Origin: CAYUXF01 sp964448755
Lineage (GTDB): Bacteria; Margulisbacteria; Termititenacia; Termititenacales; CAYUXF01
Direction of reading: 5' to 3'
DNA length: 5,669 nucleotides
Assembly (NCBI GenBank): GCA_964448755.1
Contig: CAYUXF010000082.1
Location: 1 to 5,669 of the forward strand
Part shown: positions 1 through 4,771 of the stretch, in pieces
Position numbering within the stretch: position 1 is the stretch's first letter
Layout of the letters: every line of letters starts with the position of its first letter
The notes under the pieces: generated by a model
Told to the model about the DNA's origin: nothing
Seen by the model: the letters and a program-made list of their open reading frames with translations, nothing else
Database searches by the model: none
Program-made: the position numbers and the translations under genes

Positions 1-178
1 TCAGCATTAGCGGTGCAAAGAAAGCTAAAATGAGCAGAGACAGAAGAATATCTACCAGCCGTTTTGTTATTTCTGTTTGTGGTCTGGTCTGAACAGGTTC
101 TTTTTCTAGTTCGGCCAGCACTTTTCTGGTCAAATAATTGTTGTTTTCTCTGGTTTTTCTTAATATTCCGGTGGTCAT
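1..178 (-). CDS. Undecaprenyl-phosphate sugar transferase, N-terminal part (runs off the left edge)
   Basis: Reading the minus strand from an ATG at 178 gives 59 uninterrupted codons to the window edge. About 38 polar, charged residues are followed by a basic pair (K39 R40), then D43, then a hydrophobic stretch reading KRLVDILLSLLILAFFAPLM. A K/R-R-x-x-D start followed by a run of leucines and a proline is typical of the membrane anchor of the bacterial sugar transferase family (Bac_transf; WcaJ, RfbP and EpsL types). These enzymes move a sugar 1-phosphate from a nucleotide sugar to undecaprenyl phosphate, the first step of exopolysaccharide or O-antigen repeat-unit synthesis. The short N-terminus suggests the small monotopic form without extra transmembrane helices. 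The start has an AAAAGGA ribosome site at about 188-194, nine bases upstream. The catalytic domain lies outside the window, so the call rests on the anchor alone. Confidence 0.7.
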   Translation of the reverse strand, partial: MTTGILRKTRENNNYLTRKVLAELEKEPVQTRPQTEITKRLVDILLSLLILAFFAPLML

Positions 179-331
179 TTTGGCAGATCCTTTTATCAAG
201 ATAAACAATAGATTCAAAAATATATGCCAACTAAGCGCATTTAAACCGCTATTAACTGTGTATTTTTGCGCAGAATTCTTTGTTGGCTGTTCAATATTAG
301 GAGAGCAGCTGGAGCATCTTTTTTGATGTGT
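179..331. other. Divergent intergenic region
   Basis: This gap separates the minus-strand sugar transferase from the + strand prolyl isomerase unit. It must hold the 5' signals of both. I find a good promoter only for the rightward unit, at its right end. On the minus strand an AT-rich TATATT (219-224) is a possible -10 for the transferase, but it has no recognisable -35 box. An open frame from 138 to 326 crosses the region; it lacks a ribosome site, overlaps the transferase start antisense and has no recognisable motif, so it is not called. Confidence 0.6.
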
Positions 332-337
332 TATAAT
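329..337 (+). promoter_or_regulatory. Extended -10 promoter for the prolyl isomerase-ispE unit
   Basis: TGTTATAAT is a perfect TATAAT hexamer (332-337) preceded by the TGn extension (329-331). The -35 region about 16-17 bases upstream (roughly 309-315, TGGAGC) matches TTGACA poorly, which is common when the extended -10 does the work. Transcription would begin near 343-345, leaving a leader of about 23 bases before the ATG at 367. No operator or hairpin is evident in so short a leader. Confidence 0.65.
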
Positions 338-366
338 GCGGGCAATTTAGTTTGAGGGGGCTTTTA

Positions 367-1182
367 ATGAAAAAATTACTTATGATCTTAATTGGTTTGC
401 TGGTTTTTGTTCAGGCCGATGATAGTGTTTTGGCAGAGGTTGGTGGTTTAAAAATAACCTCCAGTGATCTGCAGCAGAAATATGAGGCATTGCCGCCGCA
501 ATATGTTTCTTTTTATTCAACGGAAGAGGGTAAGAAAAAGTTGCTCGATCAATTGGTGCAGGAAAAATTATTTTACATGGAAGCTGTACGCAATAAATAT
601 GATAAAGACCAGGAAGTAATTAACGCTGTAGAAAAAATGAGAGAAAATGTTCTGGTCAATTATTATATCCAAAAAGAGATGGCAACGTTAAAAGTGAGCG
701 ATAAAGAGATAAATGATTATTACAATAAAAATAAGGCAGAATTTACCGAAAGCGAAAAAGTCCGGGCCAGCCATATTCTGGTTGAAAAAGAAGAAGACGC
801 CAATACTATATTAAAGCGCCTGGAAGCTGGCGAGGATTTTGCTGCATTGGCTAAAGAGTTTTCTACTTGCCCTTCCGGTAAAAATGGCGGCGATCTCAAT
901 TATTTTGGCCGCGGACAGATGGTAGAGCCTTTTGAGCAGGCGGCTTTTGCGCTCTCTGCCGGGCAGATGGCAGCGGTACCGGTCAAGACCAGGTTTGGCT
1001 GGCATATTATTAAAGTTACTGACAAACAAGAGGCCAGGGCTAAGGCGCTCGAAGAGGTCAAAGGAGATATTCGCAGCACACTGCTCTATGAAAAACAAAA
1101 AAATAAACTGGAAGAAATTTCCGCCGAAGCTAAAAAAAGATATAAGGTTTCTGTTAACAATAACGGGTTAAATACTTTTTAA
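367..1182 (+). CDS. Secreted parvulin-type peptidyl-prolyl cis-trans isomerase (SurA/PrsA/PpiC-like)
   Basis: The 271-residue protein would fold exported proteins outside the cytoplasm. Residues 1-17 form a signal peptide: KK, a leucine-rich core, then V-Q-A with likely cleavage after A17. No lipobox cysteine is present, so it is soluble rather than a PrsA-type lipoprotein. Residues 18 to about 125 form a SurA_N-like helical chaperone region rich in charged residues. Residues 131-220 form one parvulin domain: the ASHIL motif with H136, C168 in the STCPSGKNGGDL segment, M185 and F189 in the substrate pocket, and GWHIIKV with H213. A lysine-rich helical tail ends the protein. There is one parvulin domain, against two in E. 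coli SurA. I chose the ATG at 367 over an in-frame TTG at 352 because GAGGGGG (354-360) sits six bases before it and the signal peptide then starts MKK. Family membership is sure; whether it is orthologous to SurA, PpiC or PrsA is not. Confidence 0.92.
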   Translation: MKKLLMILIGLLVFVQADDSVLAEVGGLKITSSDLQQKYEALPPQYVSFYSTEEGKKKLLDQLVQEKLFYMEAVRNKYDKDQEVINAVEKMRENVLVNYYIQKEMATLKVSDKEINDYYNKNKAEFTESEKVRASHILVEKEEDANTILKRLEAGEDFAALAKEFSTCPSGKNGGDLNYFGRGQMVEPFEQAAFALSAGQMAAVPVKTRFGWHIIKVTDKQEARAKALEEVKGDIRSTLLYEKQKNKLEEISAEAKKRYKVSVNNNGLNTF

Positions 1183-2054
1183 TGATAAAGATAAAAGCTT
1201 TTGCCAAGATCAATCTGGTCCTTGATCTTCTGGCCAAGCGCCCGGACGGGTATCATGAATTGCGCTCGGTGATGCAGTCTGTCTCTTGTGCCGATCTAGT
1301 GACAATTAAAAAGAGTGGCTTGCCAGGCATTAAATTGCTGACCAATAAAGAGATCACGGCTCGGCCGGAAGATAATTTGGCTTATCGGGCAGCGTTGCTT
1401 TTTTTCTCTAAAATAAAGGAGCCCGCTCCCGCTGTAGAGATCACTATCGAAAAAAATATCCCGCTGGCAGCAGGTCTTGCGGGCGGTTCTGCCGATTGTG
1501 CGGCGGTAATTGCCGGTTTAAATAAACTGTTTGCGGCAAAGCTTTCCGGTCTGGATCTGGAAGAAATTGCGTCCTCGCTGGGTTCAGATATCTCATTTTG
1601 TTTATATGGCGGAACAATGCTGGCTGAAGGACGCGGTGAAAAATTGACCGCGTTGCCGTTTGCCGGTAAGTTTTACGGCTTGCTTTTGAAACCGCCTTTT
1701 CCGGTCTCTACTGCCAAAGTTTATGGTGCTGTGCCGCGCCAATTGCGTCCATGTTGTTATAATAATATTCCGGAAATATATTTTAAAGAGTCTAAAAAAC
1801 TGGAACAATTGGCGGCTAATTGCCGGAATGATCTTTATGAATATGCCAGAGAAATTGAACCGAGAATTGATATTTTTTTGAAAAAAGTTCAAAAAACTAA
1901 TCCGGCGGTTTGTCAGATGTCCGGTTCCGGTCCGACTATTTTTGCTTTTTATTTTTCTGAAAAAGAGCGCAATGAGGCGCTGAGCGTGCTTGAAAAAGAA
2001 GAAGTTTATGCTATTGAGACGGTCAAAGAAGGGCTAGAATTTTCTATATTTTAG
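1182..2054 (+). CDS. ispE: 4-diphosphocytidyl-2-C-methyl-D-erythritol kinase
   Basis: This cytoplasmic GHMP kinase phosphorylates the 2-hydroxyl of CDP-methylerythritol with ATP, the fourth step of the MEP pathway to IPP and DMAPP. The 290-residue length is normal for the family. Visible motifs are AKINLVL (8-14) with the catalytic lysine K9; KRPDGYHEL (19-27), which is diagnostic of IspE; the ATP-binding glycine loop PLAAGLAGGSAD (94-105); catalytic D136 in LGSDISF; and the third GHMP motif MSGSGPT (246-252). The ATG shares one base with the stop of the preceding prolyl isomerase gene (TAATG), and no separate strong ribosome site is seen, so translation is probably coupled to that gene. The two share the promoter at 329-337. 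dxr, another MEP-pathway gene, begins at the far right of the window but belongs to a different transcription unit. Confidence 0.97.
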   Translation: MIKIKAFAKINLVLDLLAKRPDGYHELRSVMQSVSCADLVTIKKSGLPGIKLLTNKEITARPEDNLAYRAALLFFSKIKEPAPAVEITIEKNIPLAAGLAGGSADCAAVIAGLNKLFAAKLSGLDLEEIASSLGSDISFCLYGGTMLAEGRGEKLTALPFAGKFYGLLLKPPFPVSTAKVYGAVPRQLRPCCYNNIPEIYFKESKKLEQLAANCRNDLYEYAREIEPRIDIFLKKVQKTNPAVCQMSGSGPTIFAFYFSEKERNEALSVLEKEEVYAIETVKEGLEFSIF

Positions 2055-2090
2055 CTAAAAAATAGAGATTATTAACTGGTTTTTAACAAC

Positions 2091-2099
2091 TTATCCACA
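2091..2099 (+). promoter_or_regulatory. DnaA box 1
   Basis: Exact match to the strong DnaA-binding consensus TTATCCACA. It lies 37 bases after the ispE stop codon and directly borders the AT-rich segment, the position expected for the box next to an unwinding element. Confidence 0.7.
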
Positions 2100-2122
2100 A
2101 TTAAATTAGATAACAGCGAGAG

Positions 2123-2131
2123 TTATCCACA
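2123..2131 (+). promoter_or_regulatory. DnaA box 2
   Basis: Second exact TTATCCACA, in the same orientation and 32 bases (about three helical turns) from box 1. A degenerate site, TTATAAACA (two mismatches), follows at 2134-2142 and could be a weak box that helps DnaA filament growth. Confidence 0.7.
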
Positions 2132-2278
2132 TCTTATAAACAGGTGTGTTCTTTTATCAGAAAACCGTTGATTTTAATAGTGTTTCACGCTAAATAAACC
2201 GTCAAAACCCATACTGTAAAGGCTTTTGCGTCAATATATCTCAAAAACCCTTAACTGATAAGAGACTGCCAAGACCGT

Positions 2279-2323
2279 TAGCTGTAACCCCTTGCGGGCC
2301 AAGGATTGTTCTTAAACCAGCTA
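2279..2323 (+). other. Nested inverted repeats, possible structured RNA or cruciform
   Basis: TAGCTG (2279-2284) pairs perfectly with CAGCTA (2318-2323). Inside it CCTTG (2290-2294) pairs with CAAGG (2300-2304) around a five-base loop CGGGC. The segment is locally GC-rich within an AT-rich gap. No U-run follows, so it is not an intrinsic terminator. I do not recognise an RNA family in it. It may be a DNA element of the DnaA-box region or chance pairing. Confidence 0.25.
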
Positions 2324-2325
2324 TT

Positions 2326-2334
2326 TTATCCACA
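2326..2334 (+). promoter_or_regulatory. DnaA box 3
   Basis: Third exact TTATCCACA, in the same orientation and 203 bases from box 2. It is 51 bases upstream of the mini-ORF start, so it could also take part in repressing transcription of the small genes that follow. Confidence 0.65.
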
Positions 2335-2384
2335 TTTTGGTGCTAAATCCTCGGAAAAACTGTCTAAAAAGAGGAGGAAAAAAA

Positions 2385-2423
2385 ATGAGCCGGGATAAAA
2401 CAGGCTACGATATGTTTTTATAA
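2385..2423 (+). CDS. 12-residue mini-ORF, possible leader peptide
   Basis: The reading frame encodes MSRDKTGYDMFL and ends in TAA. It is preceded by GAGGAGG (2371-2377), the strongest Shine-Dalgarno match in the window, at an ideal seven-base spacing. That signal argues the peptide is actually translated. It lies 28 bases before the next small ORF and contains a weak AGCC/GGCT inverted repeat (2388-2391 with 2403-2406). The upstream TCCTC (2348-2352) could pair with the GAGGA of the ribosome site (2371-2375) and hide it. There is no run of one amino acid of the kind seen in attenuator leaders, and the peptide matches nothing I know. It could also be the remnant start of a decayed gene. Confidence 0.4.
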   Translation: MSRDKTGYDMFL

Positions 2424-2451
2424 TTTTGAAAAATTAGAGGGAGTTACGTAA

Positions 2452-2655
2452 ATGGAGCGGCATAATATTGAATTTCATTCACCAATAGAGATTAAATTTA
2501 TTCAGGGCAAAGAGAGCACACTAATAAGAAAAAAAGATCAAACAGATAAAAAGGAAGAAGAACTCGCCAGTAAAGTTCTTTTATTGAAAAAGCAGGCGGA
2601 AGAAGATGAGTTTTATCGCAAATTGATCGGTGCTAATTTTTCAACTATTCTTTAG
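2452..2655 (+). CDS. Small hypothetical protein, charged and helical
   Basis: I do not recognise this 67-residue protein. Its first 22 residues (MERHNIEFHSPIEIKFIQGK and onward) are mixed and could form beta strands. Residues 26-58 are dense in lysine and glutamate (RKKDQTDKKEEEL, then KKQAEEDEFYRK), which suggests one amphipathic or coiled-coil helix, ending in a short hydrophobic tail (LIGANFSTIL). There is no signal peptide, membrane segment, cysteine pair or recognisable DNA-binding motif. A good ribosome site, AGAGGGAG (2436-2443), lies eight bases before the ATG, which supports a real gene. It sits between the DnaA-box region and the pyrH promoter, where rpsB-tsf are found in many bacteria. 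It is too short and too charged to be part of either of those proteins. Confidence 0.6.
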   Translation: MERHNIEFHSPIEIKFIQGKESTLIRKKDQTDKKEEELASKVLLLKKQAEEDEFYRKLIGANFSTIL

Positions 2656-2689
2656 TTTTTTCGCTGATTTATTTATAATAAAATAATTA

Positions 2690-2698
2690 TGATATAAT
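2690..2698 (+). promoter_or_regulatory. Extended -10 promoter for the pyrH-dxr operon
   Basis: TGATATAAT carries a perfect TATAAT (2693-2698) with a TGn extension (2690-2692), the same architecture as the promoter at 329-337. The upstream sequence is very AT-rich and has no clear -35 box. Transcription would start at a purine near 2703-2705, giving a leader of about 30 bases. A run of seven T (2709-2715) falls within roughly the first dozen transcribed bases. Confidence 0.6.
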
Positions 2699-2720
2699 CC
2701 CAAGGTTATTTTTTTCAAAA

Positions 2721-2727
2721 AAAGGAG
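2721..2727 (+). promoter_or_regulatory. Ribosome binding site fixing the pyrH TTG start
   Basis: AAAGGAG lies eight bases before the TTG at 2736 and decides that non-ATG start. The preceding T7-C-A7 tract (2709-2723) could fold weakly onto itself next to the site. Confidence 0.75.
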
Positions 2728-2735
2728 TTGTTATT

Positions 2736-3446
2736 TTGCGCGTAAAATATCCGAGAATTTTATTAAAGATCAGCGGCGAGGCGCTGGCTGGTGAAAATGG
2801 TTATGGCATTCAGCCTGGGGCAGTAGACGCTATTGCAGAGGAAATTAAGAGTGTATTTGCTGCTGGAGTAGAGATCTCGCTGGTTATTGGCGGCGGCAAT
2901 ATTTTTAGGGGCTTAGCGGCTGCGGCAAATGGTGTAGAGCGGACTACTGCTGACCACATTGGTATGCTGGCCACCATTATGAATGCGCTGGCGTTTCAGG
3001 AAGCGCTGGAAAAAAAAGGGTGCCCCACCAGAGTGCAGACATCTATTTCCATGCGTTCAATAGCTGAACCTTATATTAGAAGAAAAGCCATTCGTCATTT
3101 GGAGAAAAAAAGAATAGTTATTTTTGCCGGCGGTACCGGCAACCCTTATTTTTCTACCGATACCACGGCAGCATTAAGGGCGGCCGAGATCAACGCCAAT
3201 GTGGTTATTAAGGCCACTAAAGTTGACGGTGTTTATAGCGCCGACCCGGTTAAAGATAAGAACGCAGTCTTTTTTTCAGAAATAAAATATATTGATGTTC
3301 TCAATAAAGGTTTAAAAGTTATGGATTCCACAGCGGTTTCTTTGTGTATGGATAATAATATTCCCTTAATGGTGCTTAATATGAATAAAAAAGGGAATAT
3401 TACCAAAGCGGTCAAAGGTGAAAAAATAGGGACATTGATCCAATAA
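2736..3446 (+). CDS. pyrH: UMP kinase (uridylate kinase)
   Basis: This cytoplasmic bacterial UMP kinase, a hexamer of the amino-acid-kinase fold, converts UMP and ATP to UDP and so feeds UTP and CTP. The 236-residue length fits the family (about 235-245). Visible motifs are LLKISGEAL with K11; IGGGN (51-55) and FRG (57-59); ADHIGM with D73; TGNPYFSTDT (134-143), the UMP-binding segment; TKVDGVYSADP (161-171) at the ATP site; and the conserved KVMDSTA near residue 197. The start is TTG, set by AAAGGAG at 2721-2727; the encoded MRVKYPRILLK is the normal beginning of the protein. It is the first gene of the five-gene operon, and frr follows after 18 bases. In many bacteria rpsB and tsf lie just upstream, but here they do not. 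Confidence 0.97.
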   Translation: MRVKYPRILLKISGEALAGENGYGIQPGAVDAIAEEIKSVFAAGVEISLVIGGGNIFRGLAAAANGVERTTADHIGMLATIMNALAFQEALEKKGCPTRVQTSISMRSIAEPYIRRKAIRHLEKKRIVIFAGGTGNPYFSTDTTAALRAAEINANVVIKATKVDGVYSADPVKDKNAVFFSEIKYIDVLNKGLKVMDSTAVSLCMDNNIPLMVLNMNKKGNITKAVKGEKIGTLIQ

Positions 3447-3464
3447 GAGTAAAGGAGAAAAGCA

Positions 3465-3998
3465 ATGCAAGAAGTTAGAGCGAGAATGGAAAAAACACTA
3501 GAGGCCTTAAAGGGCAATTTTGCCGGTGTCAGGACAGGTCGGGCTAATCCGGCATTGTTAGAAAAAATTCAGATAGATGCCTACGGTCAAAAAATGCCCA
3601 TTAAACAAGTTGGTTCCATTAATGTCTTAGAGGGCAGAACATTGAGCGTAACACCTTTTGATAAGTCTAATTTACAGGCTATAGAAAAAGCTATTTCGCT
3701 TTCCGGTTTAGGTGTAACACCTAAAAATGAGGGCGGGCATATTATTGTAATAATTCCGGAACTTAATGAAGAACGGCGCCGCGAACTGGAGAAGGTTGTT
3801 AAAGGGATGGCGGAAGAATCAAAAGTTGCAGTGCGAAATATCCGTCGCGACGCCATTGATGCCGCTAAAAAAAGCGAAGAATATTCTGAAGATCAGGTTA
3901 AGGGGTATCAAACTAAAGTCCAAGAACTGACCGATGAATATAATAAAAAGATCGATGATCTTTTACGGAATAAAGAGAAAGAAATTAGAGAGATCTAA
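3465..3998 (+). CDS. frr: Ribosome recycling factor
   Basis: RRF works with EF-G to split the post-termination ribosome into subunits so that it can start again. The 177 residues are slightly fewer than the usual 183-187, the difference being at the N-terminus. Domain I is the three-helix bundle: the first helix carries VRTGRANPALL (22-32), and the second and third run from about 101 to the C-terminus with the diagnostic VRNIRRDA (123-130), whose arginines contact 23S rRNA, and EEYSEDQ. Domain II, the beta-rich part, spans about 33-100. A clean AAAGGAG (3451-3457) seven bases upstream fixes the ATG. The gene follows pyrH by 18 bases and precedes uppS by 17, the widely conserved arrangement. 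Confidence 0.97.
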   Translation: MQEVRARMEKTLEALKGNFAGVRTGRANPALLEKIQIDAYGQKMPIKQVGSINVLEGRTLSVTPFDKSNLQAIEKAISLSGLGVTPKNEGGHIIVIIPELNEERRRELEKVVKGMAEESKVAVRNIRRDAIDAAKKSEEYSEDQVKGYQTKVQELTDEYNKKIDDLLRNKEKEIREI

Positions 3999-4015
3999 AG
4001 GATAAAAACGGCAAA

Positions 4016-4771
4016 GTGTTTAAAGCTAAAAAAGAGAATGTTTTTAATGAGTTTTTCGCGCAAAGAGAGCGCAAAAAACTAGCAAAAAAAACACTGCCGG
4101 CGCATATTGCTGTTATTATGGATGGCAACGGACGCTGGGCTAAACGGCGAGGGTTGCCACGCAGTGCCGGCCATCAGCGTGGCGGCGAAGCATTGGGGCG
4201 AACCATTCAAGAAGCTTGCTCTCTGGGCATTAAATATCTTTCTGTTTATGCTTTTTCCACAGAGAATTGGAAGCGGCCGCAAGAAGAAATAAATGCCTTG
4301 CAGGAGCTCTTAAAAAAAGTTTTAACAGAACAGGTTGAGGACTTAAAAAAAAGAAAGATCAGGGTTAGATTTTTGGGCGATCTCTCAAAATTTTCACAAG
4401 AACTGCAAGAACTGATCAATAAGGCGGAAAAAGCGACCGGCTTTGCCGATGCCCGTTTAAATTTGAATATAATGTTAAATTACGGGGGCCGGCCTGAAAT
4501 TGTTGCGGCAGTCAATAAAATTATCAATGACAATATTAAACAGGTAGATGAGGCCAAATTTTCTCAATATCTTTATACTGCCAATCTTCCTGATCCTGAT
4601 CTTTTAGTGCGAACTTCCGGTGAGTTAAGAGTAAGTAATTTTTTGCTCTGGCAGATAGCCTACAGCGAGATCTGGATAACAAAAAAACTCTGGCCCGACT
4701 TTAACGGCAGATTATTGCGTCAGGCGGTGAAAGCCTATCAAAAGAGAGACCGGCGGAAAGGCGGCATTTAA
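4016..4771 (+). CDS. uppS: Undecaprenyl diphosphate synthase (cis-prenyltransferase)
   Basis: This enzyme adds cis isoprene units from IPP to farnesyl diphosphate to make undecaprenyl diphosphate, the lipid carrier for peptidoglycan and surface polysaccharides. The 251-residue length is typical. Signatures are IMDGNGRWAKRRG (34-46) with catalytic D36; SVYAFSTENWKRP (76-88); and PDPDLLVRTSGELRVSNFLLW (192 onward) with R199 and R205 for the IPP diphosphate and E218 in IAYSEIW, a magnesium ligand. The start is GTG at 4016. Its Shine-Dalgarno AAAGGA (3997-4002) overlaps the frr stop and is 13 bases away, longer than ideal, so expression may be modest or coupled to frr. The next in-frame ATG is inside the catalytic motif and cannot be the start. 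The first 28 or so residues are a basic, non-conserved lead-in. Confidence 0.97.
   Translation: MFKAKKENVFNEFFAQRERKKLAKKTLPAHIAVIMDGNGRWAKRRGLPRSAGHQRGGEALGRTIQEACSLGIKYLSVYAFSTENWKRPQEEINALQELLKKVLTEQVEDLKKRKIRVRFLGDLSKFSQELQELINKAEKATGFADARLNLNIMLNYGGRPEIVAAVNKIINDNIKQVDEAKFSQYLYTANLPDPDLLVRTSGELRVSNFLLWQIAYSEIWITKKLWPDFNGRLLRQAVKAYQKRDRRKGGI

Larger units (their letters stand above)
2041..2340. other. Candidate replication origin or DnaA-binding region
   Basis: This largely non-coding segment holds three perfect DnaA boxes (TTATCCACA), all on the + strand, at 2091-2099, 2123-2131 and 2326-2334. The first two start 32 bases apart, about three helical turns, so they lie on the same DNA face. 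Immediately left, 2041-2090 is about 80% A+T and could serve as an unwinding element; its first 14 bases are the end of ispE. Three exact 9-mers in about 250 bases are far beyond chance, so DnaA binding is well supported. Origin function is less certain. I see no dnaA, dnaN, gidA or parAB, no clear DnaA-trio repeats, and no obvious strand-composition switch between the flanking genes in the lines I sampled. A DnaA-controlled promoter or a DnaA-titration site are the alternatives. Confidence 0.5.

Noticed and set aside
138..326. Open frame of 62 codons on the + strand near the left edge
   Set aside because: It starts at a TTG without a ribosome site, runs antisense to the sugar transferase start and through the promoter region, and has no recognisable protein features.
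352..366. TTG at 352 as the start of the prolyl isomerase
   Set aside because: It would overlap the GAGGGGG ribosome site and has none of its own; the ATG at 367 gives a standard MKK signal peptide.
811..1098. Minus-strand open frame inside the prolyl isomerase gene, and similar long frames antisense to ispE, pyrH, frr, uppS and cdsA
   Set aside because: All lie opposite strongly conserved genes, lack ribosome sites and encode no recognisable domains; they are shadows of codon usage.
2049..2060. Palindrome TTTTAGCTAAAA at the ispE stop as a terminator
   Set aside because: It is AT-only apart from the central GC, leaves no loop for a stable hairpin and has no proper U-tract. No convincing intrinsic terminator is visible after ispE or after the 67-codon gene.
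2241..2275. Resemblance to part of a TPP riboswitch (ACCCTTAACTGATAAGA-like segment)
   Set aside because: The CTGAGA core, the 5' GGGGTGC helix and the closing AGGGA strand are all missing, and the downstream genes are not thiamine genes.
4253..4261. TTTTCCACA in uppS as a fourth DnaA box
   Set aside because: It has one mismatch to the consensus, sits inside the conserved FSTENW coding motif and is isolated from the cluster.
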